Positions 21,067-29,645 of a stretch of 49,782 nucleotides of DNA are shown piece after piece. The DNA is from a virus, in the IMG/VR virus record IMGVR_UViG_3300030329_006014, positions 1 to 49,782 of that record; one strand, given 5' to 3'. The stretch's first letter is position 1. Each line of letters begins with the position of its first letter. A program made the position numbers and the translations under genes. The notes below the pieces were generated by a model. It was not told the origin of the DNA, did not search any database, and saw only the letters and a list, made by a program, of their open reading frames with translations.

Positions 21067-21720
21067 ATGAGCAAAATCATAGGTATATCTGGAGTGGCGG
21101 GATCAGGGAAGGATACCTTCTTTGAATTTTTGTCAGAACGTCTCCCTTGCAAAAAATTCTCCCTTGCCGACGAACTCAAAAAGGAAGTTAGGCAATGGAC
21201 TCAAGTTCATTATCATATTGATTCTATAGACTGCCCTAGAGATGACAAGGAAATAATTAGACCTTTTCTAGTATTTCACGGCACAACTAAAAGGCACAAT
21301 TCACAGGGGAGGCACTGGATAGAGAAACTAAACGACTCTTTGCTGAAAGATGACTTTGATGGATTTAAAATTATAACAGACATACGTTACGACGATTATG
21401 AAAATGATGAGGTTAGCTGGTTAAAGGACGAGCTTAACGGAACCCTCGTTCATGTTTCTCAATACGAGTACTTCAAGGACGTTGAAGAAGGTGCATTAAT
21501 AAAGAAATTCAGAGAACCCGTTAACTCTGAAGAGGCTAGAAATGACCCAAGACTTAAACAAAAAAGTGACTTTCAAATTGAATGGGAGTTTATTAAAAAT
21601 GGTCGAATAGAAGAGTTGTCACCTTATGTAGATAATTTCATAAACTGGCTTCTCAAAGATCGTGAAAAAGGAGCCAGCAGATTCGACCCTAGTCAGGAAG
21701 ATAAAAGCATCGGGCTGTAA
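21067..21720 (+). CDS. deoxynucleoside monophosphate kinase-like protein (217 aa)
   Basis: P-loop GVAGSGKDT (residues 9-17) at the N-terminus, then KKFSLADELKKEVRQW and a long insertion with FHGTTKRHNSQGRHWIEKL, KIITDIRYDDYENDEV and VHVSQYEY. The S/D-A-x-x-L-K pattern after the P-loop and the D-x-R strand match phage dNMP kinases (T4 gene 1 family). It should phosphorylate dNMPs to dNDPs. Overlaps the next gene by 59 nt. Confidence 0.8.
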   Translation: MSKIIGISGVAGSGKDTFFEFLSERLPCKKFSLADELKKEVRQWTQVHYHIDSIDCPRDDKEIIRPFLVFHGTTKRHNSQGRHWIEKLNDSLLKDDFDGFKIITDIRYDDYENDEVSWLKDELNGTLVHVSQYEYFKDVEEGALIKKFREPVNSEEARNDPRLKQKSDFQIEWEFIKNGRIEELSPYVDNFINWLLKDREKGASRFDPSQEDKSIGL

Positions 21721-22273
21721 CGAAAGCTACAAGCTCTTACGCCTTCGTCACGAAAAATTATTTTATAAAATATGTCAAAATTATTTACCTATAGCTAGAA
21801 CTAAGGGTATAAAACCAGAAGACATTTTAGATGAAAAAGACTTTGTAATATTTAAAGCAATAAAGTCCTACAAAAACAACAAAAAAACAAAGTTTTCCAC
21901 TTGGTTAGGCAACTGCACAAAATACTTTTGCCTTACAATGATAAACTCCAATAACAGGCTAATAAGTTCCGAGGATGATTTTCTTAAAGTAGCATTAGAC
22001 TTAAAAATCAAAGAAGAATATATCGCTGAAGATAAATTAAAATACGACAAAGAATACATATTCAACATACTAGATAACCTTAAAGACAAGAGAATTTCCA
22101 CCGTATTTAAGCTAAGATACTTTGAATCCTTTAAGGAAAACAACAAACCCACTTGGAGCTTTATAGCAAAAAAAATTAAAACCAGCACTCAAACCGCAAT
22201 AAATTTACATCAAAGAGGCAAAGAAATACTTTTTAAAAAATTAAATTCAGAACAATTTCAAGATATGATTTGA
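21662..22273 (+). CDS. second sigma-70-family protein (203 aa)
   Basis: Region 2-like part: SYKLLRLRHEKLFYKICQNY, then KSYKNNKKTKFSTWLGNCTK (the F-x-T-W motif of region 2.3) and MINSNNR. Region 4-like part: KDKRISTVFKLRYFE and a helix-turn-helix WSFIAKKIKTSTQTAINLHQ. This is diverged from the sigma factor at 9.0-9.6 kb. It starts at a GTG inside the kinase gene. Probably a phage sigma factor for a later gene class; its promoter is unknown. Confidence 0.75.
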   Translation: MKKEPADSTLVRKIKASGCNESYKLLRLRHEKLFYKICQNYLPIARTKGIKPEDILDEKDFVIFKAIKSYKNNKKTKFSTWLGNCTKYFCLTMINSNNRLISSEDDFLKVALDLKIKEEYIAEDKLKYDKEYIFNILDNLKDKRISTVFKLRYFESFKENNKPTWSFIAKKIKTSTQTAINLHQRGKEILFKKLNSEQFQDMI

Positions 22274-22297
22274 CATTCTAAAAAAACCCACTATAGT
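22270..22297 (+). promoter_or_regulatory. sigma-70-type promoter for the 97-aa gene
   Basis: TTGACA, 16 nt, TATAGT, then 10 nt to ATG 22308. The TGA in the -35 box is also the stop codon of the sigma-like gene. Confidence 0.75.
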
Positions 22298-22307
22298 AAA
22301 GACTATT

Positions 22308-22601
22308 ATGAGTACTGATAATAAATCACAAACAGACTGGCAAAAAAGAGAAGTAGGGGCTCTTTGGAAAAAAGAAAGCTCTACTCAAAAATACTTCTCT
22401 GGACACGTCAAGGTAGACGACTACGGGGAAGAAAAAATGGTTCGAGTAGTGGTCTTTTCTAACAGAAATAAATCGAAAGACAATCAACCAGACTTTCGTA
22501 TCTACACCGTTGACGACTCTCGGAAGAAAACCTCTGAAGACTCAACCTCCTCAGAGTTAACTAGCGAACAAGCAACAGAAAACGTTGAGGAAGTTCTTTA
22601 G
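22308..22601 (+). CDS. hypothetical protein (97 aa)
   Basis: Contains REVGALWKKESSTQKYFSG and VVVFSNRNKSKDNQPDFRIY, a pattern of a small beta-barrel-like protein found across phages and bacteria with unknown function, then a Ser/Thr/Glu-rich disordered tail. Transcribed alone, from its own promoter to a strong terminator. Confidence 0.75.
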   Translation: MSTDNKSQTDWQKREVGALWKKESSTQKYFSGHVKVDDYGEEKMVRVVVFSNRNKSKDNQPDFRIYTVDDSRKKTSEDSTSSELTSEQATENVEEVL

Positions 22602-22622
22602 CTTTCAAGTACATGTCCATTA

Positions 22623-22656
22623 ATTGGGGTTCCTTCGGGAGCCTCAATTTTTTTTT
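22623..22656 (+). terminator. rho-independent terminator
   Basis: ATTGGGGTTCC and GGAGCCTCAAT pair (11 pairs, two G-U) around a TTCG loop and run into TTTTTTTT. Confidence 0.9.
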
Positions 22657-22680
22657 AAAAATATTCAGAATACAAATAAT

Positions 22681-22708
22681 TTGTATATATTGTTTTTTCT
22701 GTTATCAT
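22681..22708 (+). promoter_or_regulatory. sigma-70-type promoter for the 113-aa gene
   Basis: TTGTAT, 16 nt, TATCAT, then 6 nt to ATG 22715. Predicted leaderless transcript. Confidence 0.75.
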
Positions 22709-22714
22709 ATAGAA

Positions 22715-23056
22715 ATGCCACTATACACTTTTCAGCATCCAGAGACAGATGAAACAATAGAAATCGTCCAAGGAATGAAGGAGGATCATTTTTATGTTGA
22801 CGAAAATGGAGTTGAGTGGAAAAGAGTATTCCACGCGCCCAACGCAGCCATCGATTCTTCTTGTGATCCATTTTCAAAAGAAGACTTCATGAAACATACC
22901 GCAAAAAAGGGAATGACAGCGGGAGACATGATGGACTTATCTAAGGACTTAAGTCAAAAGAGAGAAAAGAAAAGAGGGCTCGACCCAGTAAAGCAGAAGG
23001 CTGTAATGGATTACGAAAAGAAAACCAACAAAGCTCACCCGAATAAAAGCAAATGA
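22715..23056 (+). CDS. hypothetical protein (113 aa)
   Basis: Begins MPLYTFQHPETDETIEIVQ, resembling the opening strand of FmdB-type small regulators but without their cysteine pairs. The C-terminal half is basic and helical. ATG 22715 lies 6 nt after the -10 box. It overlaps the glycosyltransferase start by 4 nt. Function unknown. Confidence 0.75.
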   Translation: MPLYTFQHPETDETIEIVQGMKEDHFYVDENGVEWKRVFHAPNAAIDSSCDPFSKEDFMKHTAKKGMTAGDMMDLSKDLSQKREKKRGLDPVKQKAVMDYEKKTNKAHPNKSK

Positions 23057-24324
23057 AATTTTCCGTATTTACCCCCTCACACGACTTAAAACATATAGAC
23101 AAGCCGTTAAACAGCCTATCAAAACAATCGTTTAAAGACTTTGAATGGGTCTTGCTCTTAAACGGTGAAGCGGAAGACGACAAAGATTCTCTAGCTAAAA
23201 AGATAGAGAAGGCTGGTCTCAATTACCAAATCATAGATATCTTCCAAAAGGAAAACAAAAACATAGGCTACCTAAAGTTTGAATGCTGCAAAAACTCAAG
23301 CGGAGAAATCTTAGTAGAACTAGATCACGACGACGAACTTGAGCCCGACTGCTTGGAAAAGCTAGCCGCTAAGTTTGACGAAACAAATGCTGATTTCGTT
23401 TATAGTAGTGATTATTCCGTCAGAACTATCGACGGAAAAGAGACTTACCAAACTCCGTTTAACCAAGCGTACGGCTGGTTGAAAGCCGAAAAGAACGGCA
23501 AACAATACCACCCCGCCTTCCCTCCTTCTGCCTTAACTTTTTCGTACATATATTATTCTCCAGACCATGTAAGAGCTTGGAGATCTAGCTTCTATCATTC
23601 TATAGGTGGGCATGATCCCGAGATGGATGTGTGTGATGATTATGATCTACTTTGCAAGACTTACATAAACGGAAAGTGCGAATTTATATCTGAACCTTTA
23701 TACAAATATCATTTTCACGAAGACAATACGGCTTACGGAGAAAAAAACGAAAAAATTACAGAACTTACTCACGAACTTCATGATAAATACATGCTAGACA
23801 TAGCATCGAAATGGAGTGATGAATCAGGATTGAAAAAAGTTGACTTATGTAGCTGCGACAACAAACCCCCCGGATTCATAGGAGTAGACAAAAGAAAGCT
23901 GAATGATGACGATATCGTGTATGACTTAGATAAACCTGATTGGCCCTTTGAAGATGGGTCCGTAGGAGTTTTTAGAGCGCAAGACGCAATAGAGCACATG
24001 AAAGACCCAATAAACACGATGAAAGAAATTTATAGATGCCTCGCTGATTACGGCTGGGCAATCATAGATGTACCAAGTACAGATGGCAGAGGAGCTTTCC
24101 AAGACCCCACTCACGTAAGCTTTTGGAATAGCAATAGCTTCTGGTACTACACTAAATCTGCTCAAGCGCACTTCATTGGAACACCTGTTAAGTTCCAACT
24201 AAATAGAATATCAAATTATTATCCGTCTGATTTTCATAAATTTCATCACATACTCTACACTAAGGCTCACCTAGTTAAGCTTCCGGATAACAATCTAATT
24301 CCTCAGGGTGGGAGAGAAATTTAG
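23053..24324 (+). CDS. family 2 glycosyltransferase fused to a methyltransferase-like domain (423 aa)
   Basis: N-terminal GT-A domain (about residues 1-230): FSVFTPSHD, SKQSFKDFEWVLLLNG, the metal site ELDHDDELEPD, and GGHDPEMDVCDDYDLLCK near the acceptor site, all typical of GT2. C-terminal part (about 255-423): YDLDKPDWPFEDGSVGVFRA, QDAIEHMKDPINTMKEIYRCL and VPSTDGRG, which look like the second half of a SAM methyltransferase with its glycine-rich motif reduced. It should add and perhaps methylate a sugar on a glycan or on DNA; acceptor unknown. Confidence 0.82.
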   Translation: MKFSVFTPSHDLKHIDKPLNSLSKQSFKDFEWVLLLNGEAEDDKDSLAKKIEKAGLNYQIIDIFQKENKNIGYLKFECCKNSSGEILVELDHDDELEPDCLEKLAAKFDETNADFVYSSDYSVRTIDGKETYQTPFNQAYGWLKAEKNGKQYHPAFPPSALTFSYIYYSPDHVRAWRSSFYHSIGGHDPEMDVCDDYDLLCKTYINGKCEFISEPLYKYHFHEDNTAYGEKNEKITELTHELHDKYMLDIASKWSDESGLKKVDLCSCDNKPPGFIGVDKRKLNDDDIVYDLDKPDWPFEDGSVGVFRAQDAIEHMKDPINTMKEIYRCLADYGWAIIDVPSTDGRGAFQDPTHVSFWNSNSFWYYTKSAQAHFIGTPVKFQLNRISNYYPSDFHKFHHILYTKAHLVKLPDNNLIPQGGREI

Positions 24325-24373
24325 CTTTTCTTTTTAAAAAGAATAGGTAGTATATTCAATACAGGTTTACGTG

Positions 24374-26845
24374 ATGAGCGACTCAAGTATCCAAGTAAAG
24401 AAAAGAAATGGTCGCCTTCAAGAGTTAGATATTAACAAGATTAATCTTTGCGCCGAAAGAGCGTGCTTTAATTTAGATAATGTTTCTGCTAGTGAAGTCG
24501 TCCTCGATGCACATGTTCAGCTTTATGATAAAATTACAACAAAAGAAATTGATAAAGCTTTAATTCTGTCCGCAAGACAAAAGATAGAGAAAGAGCCTAA
24601 CTATAATTTTGTAGCCTCAAAGCTTTTACTCTTTAATATTCATAAAGAAGTATTTGGCTCTAGCGTAGACAAGGATGCGTTTGATCACCAATATAGATTA
24701 TCTTTTATAAAGAATACAAAAACCCTTGTCAAAGAAAACGTACTAAACAAAGCTCTTCTTGATTTTGATTTAAAAAAATTATCCGAATCTTTATCCTTAA
24801 AAAGAGACCTTAAATTTAAATACTTGGGCCTACAAACCCTTTATGATCGTTACCTTCTTAAGGTTGACAATAGAAGACTAGAAGCACCTCAATCATTCTG
24901 GATGAGGGTAGCAATGGGGCTTGCTCTCGGGGAGAAGAATAAAGAACAAAAAGCAATAGAATTCTATGAAACGATTTCGCAATTTCTTTTATGCCCTTCT
25001 ACGCCTACCCTTTTTAATAGCGGGACTACTCATAGTCAGCTTAGTTCTTGTTATCTCAATACTTTCGATGATAGCATTGATGGTATATTTGAAGGCGCAT
25101 GGCAAGAAGCAAGAAAATCAAAATACGCTGGAGGTTTAGGCTTTGACGTTACCAACTTTCGTTCCTCAGGCTCTCACATTAAAGGGACAAATGGAACCTC
25201 TAGCGGCCTTGTTCCTTGGCTTAAAATCTTCAACGACTTGCTTGTTGCAGTTAACCAAGGAGGCAAGCGTCCGGGCGCTGGATGCGCCTACCTTGAGCCT
25301 TGGCATTTAGATATAGAAGAATTCTTAGATCTTAAAAAAAATACCGGAGATGAACGCCGCAGATGTCATGATTTAAATACAGCAAACTGGATTCCCAACC
25401 TTTTCTTAGAGCATGTAGAAAAGGATAAAGATTGGTATTTATTTTCCCCCTCTGACGTAAGTGACTTGCACGAGCTTTACGGCGAAAAGTTTGACAAAAA
25501 ATACAAAAAATACTGCAAGATGGCAGACCAAGGAGAAATTTCCAACTTCAAGGTGATTAGAGCTAAGGATTTGTGGAAAAAAATGCTTCGAGTACTTTTT
25601 GAGACAGGCCACCCTTGGATAACTTTTAAAGATAACGCAAACATGCGGTATTCAAATTCTCACGAAGGGGTAATCCATAGTTCCAATTTGTGTACTGAAA
25701 TTTTCCTACACACGAAGCCTTCTCAATATAAATCTGGAGAAAAAATTGAGGTTGGAGAAACTGCCGTATGCAATTTAAGTTCAGTTAACCTCAAAGAACA
25801 CTTAAAGCCTAATGGTAAACTAAATTTTAAATTACTTTCAAAAACTATAGCAACGCAAATGCGCATGCTAGACAACGTAATCGATTTAAATTTCTATCCA
25901 ACGAAAGAAGCAGAGAAAGCTAATATGAGTCATCGACCAGTGGGGGCTGGAAGTATGGGGTGGGCGGACGTTTTTCATTCTTACAAAGTAAGTTTTTCCT
26001 CGGAAGATGCAGTAAAATTTTCGGATGAACTTTACGAATTTATATCTTATCATTGCATTTATAATTCAAATAAAATTGCCAAAGAAAAAGGTAAATACAA
26101 TTCTTATAAAGGCTCACTATGGGAACAAGGAGTCTTCCCCATAGATACCTACAGAGAATTAATGAATTATATAGATGAAAAGCCAATAATTCATAGAGGT
26201 AAAAAGTTTTGCCCAGAGCTTGATTGGAAAGAGTTGAGAAATAATGTAAAAAAAGACGGAATGCGAAACAGTAATACAATGGCTATAGCTCCAACCGCTA
26301 CAATATCCTACATACAGGGGTGCTCTCCATGCATAGAGCCAGATTTTTCTACCCTCTTTGTTTACGAAAATAAATCAGGCAATCTTATCATAACAAACGA
26401 ATGGTTTGTGCAAGAATGTAAAGATCTTGGAGTGTGGAATCAAAATTTAATTGACATGATAAAAGCCGTTAACGGAGACGTTTCCAGACTTAACGGGGAA
26501 CTTACAGAAGATTTGAAGGATAGATATAGAACAGCATTTGATCACGATCAATTTAAATTGCTAGAATGCGGCGCAGCTAGACAAAAATGGATCGACATGG
26601 GGCAAAGTTTAAACTTGTTTAATAATAAAACTTCATTAAAATACTTAAATGACCTTTACTTTCACGCTAAAAAATTAGGTCTTAAAAGTACGTATTATTT
26701 AAGGAACAAAAGTGCGAGCGAAATTGAGAAATCAACTCAAACGGATAGTAACTTTAGTGATAGTAACACAAGCGATAATAATGATACTAATACTGCTAGT
26801 AAAGCTTGCTCGATCTTAGACCCTACGTGCGAAAGCTGTCAATAA
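24374..26845 (+). CDS. nrdA: class I ribonucleoside-diphosphate reductase, alpha subunit (823 aa)
   Basis: Reduces ribonucleotides to deoxyribonucleotides for phage DNA synthesis. The N-terminal VKKRNGRLQELDINKIN starts an ATP-cone, so overall activity may be allosterically controlled. The catalytic barrel shows STPTLFNSG and SSCYL (redox cysteine near 225), SNLCTEIF (Asn-Cys-Glu triad near 437-441), the radical-transfer tyrosine pair STYYLRNK (near 772) and a C-terminal CESCQ for reactivation. A Ser/Asn/Asp-rich linker precedes the tail. ATG 24374 directly follows an in-frame GTG. nrdB follows with no gap. Confidence 0.97.
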   Translation: MSDSSIQVKKRNGRLQELDINKINLCAERACFNLDNVSASEVVLDAHVQLYDKITTKEIDKALILSARQKIEKEPNYNFVASKLLLFNIHKEVFGSSVDKDAFDHQYRLSFIKNTKTLVKENVLNKALLDFDLKKLSESLSLKRDLKFKYLGLQTLYDRYLLKVDNRRLEAPQSFWMRVAMGLALGEKNKEQKAIEFYETISQFLLCPSTPTLFNSGTTHSQLSSCYLNTFDDSIDGIFEGAWQEARKSKYAGGLGFDVTNFRSSGSHIKGTNGTSSGLVPWLKIFNDLLVAVNQGGKRPGAGCAYLEPWHLDIEEFLDLKKNTGDERRRCHDLNTANWIPNLFLEHVEKDKDWYLFSPSDVSDLHELYGEKFDKKYKKYCKMADQGEISNFKVIRAKDLWKKMLRVLFETGHPWITFKDNANMRYSNSHEGVIHSSNLCTEIFLHTKPSQYKSGEKIEVGETAVCNLSSVNLKEHLKPNGKLNFKLLSKTIATQMRMLDNVIDLNFYPTKEAEKANMSHRPVGAGSMGWADVFHSYKVSFSSEDAVKFSDELYEFISYHCIYNSNKIAKEKGKYNSYKGSLWEQGVFPIDTYRELMNYIDEKPIIHRGKKFCPELDWKELRNNVKKDGMRNSNTMAIAPTATISYIQGCSPCIEPDFSTLFVYENKSGNLIITNEWFVQECKDLGVWNQNLIDMIKAVNGDVSRLNGELTEDLKDRYRTAFDHDQFKLLECGAARQKWIDMGQSLNLFNNKTSLKYLNDLYFHAKKLGLKSTYYLRNKSASEIEKSTQTDSNFSDSNTSDNNDTNTASKACSILDPTCESCQ

Positions 26846-27856
26846 ATGAGTAAAAACGGATCAATACTTGGAGAAGAAATAGCTGGGGTAAATCAAATTT
26901 TGCCCCACAAACATGAATTTGCTTGGGATTTATTTTTGAAGGGCGTAGCTAACAATTGGTCACCTTCAGAGATTAATATGGGGAATGACGTTGACCAGTG
27001 GAAAAACGGAACCCTTAGTGATGATGAAAAACTTCTTGTCAAAAGATGTCTTGGCTTTTTTGCTGGAAGTGAGTCTCTCGTGGGGAACAATTTACTTCTT
27101 ACTGTTGCTAAATGGGTTACTGACGCTGAATGTAGGCAATACATTTTAAGGCAAGCCTACGAAGAATCATTACATAACTGGACAGTTGTAACATGTTGCG
27201 ATTCTTTTTCTTTAAAAATATCGGAAGTTTATGAAGCCTACATTAATATTCCTAGCATAAAGGCTAAAGACGATTTCTTAATGGAAATCACCACAGACGT
27301 AAACAGGCCAGATTTTAATACTAAAACAATCGAAGGTAAAAAAGAATTCTTAAGGAACTTAATCTCTTATTATATAGTATGTGAAGGTACGTTTTTCTTT
27401 AGCGGTTTTGCTATGCTTTTAGCTCTAGGTAGGCAAAATAAACTGCCGGGATTATCAGATCAAATAAGATACACGTTAAGAGATGAAAGCTTGCATATCC
27501 AATTTGGTACATATTTAATTAACACGATTGTAGAGCAACATCCTACGGTGTGGACGAAAAAGTTCGAGCAAGAGACGATTGATCATATCAAAAAAGCTGT
27601 AGAGCTTGAAGTACAATATGCTCATGACGTTCTTCCAAGGGGTATCTTGGGTTTAAATGCTGATATGTTTGTTGATTATATGCAATATATTGGCAATAGA
27701 CGCCTCGAAGGAATTGGCGTTGACTTCCGTTTCGATAGCGATCAGAACCCATTTCCTTGGCTTTCTGAAGCTGTTGATACGGGAGCAATGACCAATTTTT
27801 TTGAAAGAAAGGTGAAGGATTACCAAAATTCAGGAGTCTTAGAAGATGATTTTTAA
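26846..27856 (+). CDS. nrdB: class I ribonucleotide reductase, beta subunit without radical tyrosine (336 aa)
   Basis: Ferritin-like radical-generating subunit. By position the six metal ligands are E76 (FFAGSESLV), E107 and H110 (EESLHNWTV), E180 (CEGTFFFSGF), and E214 and H217 (RDESLH). The residue four after H110, where the stable tyrosyl radical normally sits, is V114. This points to a tyrosine-independent metal cofactor, as in class Ic (Mn/Fe) or class Id (Mn/Mn) enzymes; which one cannot be read from sequence. Co-transcribed with nrdA. Confidence 0.95.
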   Translation: MSKNGSILGEEIAGVNQILPHKHEFAWDLFLKGVANNWSPSEINMGNDVDQWKNGTLSDDEKLLVKRCLGFFAGSESLVGNNLLLTVAKWVTDAECRQYILRQAYEESLHNWTVVTCCDSFSLKISEVYEAYINIPSIKAKDDFLMEITTDVNRPDFNTKTIEGKKEFLRNLISYYIVCEGTFFFSGFAMLLALGRQNKLPGLSDQIRYTLRDESLHIQFGTYLINTIVEQHPTVWTKKFEQETIDHIKKAVELEVQYAHDVLPRGILGLNADMFVDYMQYIGNRRLEGIGVDFRFDSDQNPFPWLSEAVDTGAMTNFFERKVKDYQNSGVLEDDF

Positions 27857-27863
27857 TAAAACC

Positions 27864-28055
27864 ATGAAAACACTAGTAACACTAATCGCAGCCACAGTGC
27901 TGTTCGTAACGGGGTGTACAAGCACCGTAACTCTTGGGCCTAAAGCTAACGCAGACACAGTTCTGGGGGCAACCGCTGGGACAGATGGAGCAAGCCTCAC
28001 CCTTCCTCTAATAAAGGGTGAAGTACAACCATCTAATACCGACACATCCAAGTAA
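27864..28055 (+). CDS. predicted small lipoprotein (63 aa)
   Basis: MKTLVTLIAATVLFVTGC is a signal peptide with lipobox VTGC; the mature part is short, Thr/Gly-rich and low in charge. It lies 7 nt after nrdB and before a strong terminator, so it is the last gene of the reductase operon. Function unknown; attached to the host envelope by inference. Confidence 0.7.
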   Translation: MKTLVTLIAATVLFVTGCTSTVTLGPKANADTVLGATAGTDGASLTLPLIKGEVQPSNTDTSK

Positions 28056-28082
28056 ACCACACGGCGGAAATCCGCACCCAAG

Positions 28083-28123
28083 CCCCTCTCCAAGTTTTGT
28101 CTTTCTCTTGGAGGGGGGTTTTT
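28083..28123 (+). terminator. rho-independent terminator of the nrd operon
   Basis: CCCCTCTCCAAG and CTTGGAGGGGGG form 12 pairs (one G-U) around a 12-nt loop, followed by TTTTT. It abuts the stop codon of the convergent signal peptidase gene. Confidence 0.92.
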
Positions 28124-28658
28124 AGTATAAAACTTTCCCTTCCACTTCCTCCAACTTTACTATTCCGTGCCAAGAATAATTTCTATTGTCACCTATAACC
28201 CAATACTCACCTTCTTTAAGCTTGGTAAAATCTTTTGGAATATATTCGTAAACCTTTTCTCCAGTTTCCCAGCTTCGATAAGGCACACCTTCGGGGTCAA
28301 CCAACAAAATTCCTATTCTAATATGAGTATAAGAGTCTTTGTATTCCTTTTCGTTTACATAGATATAGCCATCCCGTATCCTTACTGTTTCTCCGGGGAC
28401 AGCCACCACCCTTTTGATTAATTTGTCTCCAGTTTCATCTACAACAACGATAACATCCCCCCTTTTTGGCTTCCATTCCTTACCTAAAGAAGAAACTCTT
28501 TCCTCAACCACGAGCTCCCAGTCGGTATAGGTCGGATACATGCTATCGCCATCTACAATTACGAACCTATAGTCATAAGTAAACGGTAATAACAGCACAG
28601 TTAAAACTAACGTTACTCTAAAAAATTTATTTTTTAGTAATCTTTTTACCGTAGACAT
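28122..28658 (-). CDS. lepB: signal peptidase I (178 aa)
   Basis: S26 peptidase with an N-terminal membrane anchor (about residues 14-27). The catalytic serine is S39 in VDGDSMYPT and the general base is K82 in DKLIKRVVAVPGE; GDVIVVVD and the closing GDNRNYSWHG box complete the family pattern. It would cleave signal peptides at the outer face of the inner membrane. Phage-encoded signal peptidases are rare; here it could process the phage's own secreted protease. It overlaps the upstream lipoprotein gene by 32 nt. Confidence 0.93.
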   Translation of the reverse strand: MSTVKRLLKNKFFRVTLVLTVLLLPFTYDYRFVIVDGDSMYPTYTDWELVVEERVSSLGKEWKPKRGDVIVVVDETGDKLIKRVVAVPGETVRIRDGYIYVNEKEYKDSYTHIRIGILLVDPEGVPYRSWETGEKVYEYIPKDFTKLKEGEYWVIGDNRNYSWHGIVKLEEVEGKVLY

Positions 28659-28914
28659 ACTTATTAATTAAATATCTAGCCGCAAGAGCTATCATTATAG
28701 CTATAATAGCCCAAATTATCACAGGTTCTAAACTAAAATTATGCTCCACCTCTACAGGAACCCCTTTTATAGTAGAGCCCACCACCTTTTCTGTAGTTTC
28801 TATTGCCTTTTCGGTAGTACCTGTAAAAAAGTTTCCAACAGCCTTTACCGCCCTGCAACCTAACACCAGCGCAGATGCGAAAAAAATAAACAAATATATT
28901 TTTAATTTTTTCAT
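28627..28914 (-). CDS. lipoprotein with C-terminal membrane span (95 aa)
   Basis: MKKLKIYLFIFFASALVLGC is a lipobox signal peptide (LVLGC). A Thr/Glu/Val-rich middle (GTTEKAIETTEKVVGSTIKG) is followed by a second hydrophobic span (IIWAIIAIMIALAARYL) and a basic end. ATG 28914 starts at the signal peptide. It sits between the signal peptidase and a coiled-coil membrane protein; a spanin-like role is possible but unproven. Confidence 0.7.
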   Translation of the reverse strand: MKKLKIYLFIFFASALVLGCRAVKAVGNFFTGTTEKAIETTEKVVGSTIKGVPVEVEHNFSLEPVIIWAIIAIMIALAARYLINKYVYGKKITKK

Positions 28915-28949
28915 AAAATTTTTACTAAATATTGGAGGAAAAAAACAAC

Positions 28950-29192
28950 TCATACCAATATAGCTATTACGTTTAAAGCCAAACTTATACCTAAAGCAGA
29001 AGCTAAAGCTATAATTATATAATATTCCTTGCTAAAAATAGCCGAACCTTCTTTCGACCTCCTCTTAAACATCATTTCGTTATTGTCTTTCTTTTTATTT
29101 TTATAAATCCACCAATTCCCTGACCGATCCTGCATCGCCCATTCCTTTTCTTGGCCTTTCCACCAATAAGCATCTTTATTTAACATCTTCAT
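28950..29192 (-). CDS. tail-anchored membrane protein (80 aa)
   Basis: A Trp/Lys-rich N-terminal half (KDAYWWKGQEKEWAMQD) and a C-terminal span (YYIIIALASALGISLALNV). It overlaps the coiled-coil gene by 4 nt. No family recognised. Confidence 0.7.
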   Translation of the reverse strand: MKMLNKDAYWWKGQEKEWAMQDRSGNWWIYKNKKKDNNEMMFKRRSKEGSAIFSKEYYIIIALASALGISLALNVIAILV

Positions 29193-29638
29193 GCCTCACT
29201 CCGAGTGCCAGCTATACTGTCAGGGTCTATAGGTTTTGGGGGGTCAATTTTTGGAGGCCACTCTCCAATTCTCTTCATATATTCAATCAGCTTTTCAAGC
29301 ATAGCCCTTTGGTTATTTATAATTATAGATGCTTCCTCTAAAGCGCTTTGTTGCGCGTTAACTCTTTGCCTTAAATCTTGGTTTACTTTAAATAAAAAAT
29401 CTGAGAATTCGGCTATTTCTTTTAACCGCTGCGATTGAGCTTCTGCGATATTAGCAAGTTCAAGTTTCTCTCTGTAATGCTCTACCTCCCGTGAAGTATT
29501 TTTTATATCCTGAACCAACAATAATGAGCCCATAAGAGTCGCAATTATAATACCAACAAAAATAGGCTCCCGTTTTTTTACTGCCCAATTAGCGATAACG
29601 CTTACCTTCTGCTTGATCCATCCAATCCATAACCTCAT
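29189..29638 (-). CDS. inner-membrane coiled-coil protein (149 aa)
   Basis: N-terminal span (about residues 26-44, FVGIIIATLMGSLLLVQ) followed by a long coiled coil (about 45-120) and a Pro-rich tail (EWPPKIDPPKPIDPD). The layout is like an inner-membrane spanin or a membrane-tethered rod. ATG 29638 was chosen because a GTGTAAT motif lies 7 nt upstream with the same flank as at 10978. First gene of the operon ending in signal peptidase. Confidence 0.7.
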   Translation of the reverse strand: MRLWIGWIKQKVSVIANWAVKKREPIFVGIIIATLMGSLLLVQDIKNTSREVEHYREKLELANIAEAQSQRLKEIAEFSDFLFKVNQDLRQRVNAQQSALEEASIIINNQRAMLEKLIEYMKRIGEWPPKIDPPKPIDPDSIAGTRSEA

Positions 29639-29645
29639 AACAATA

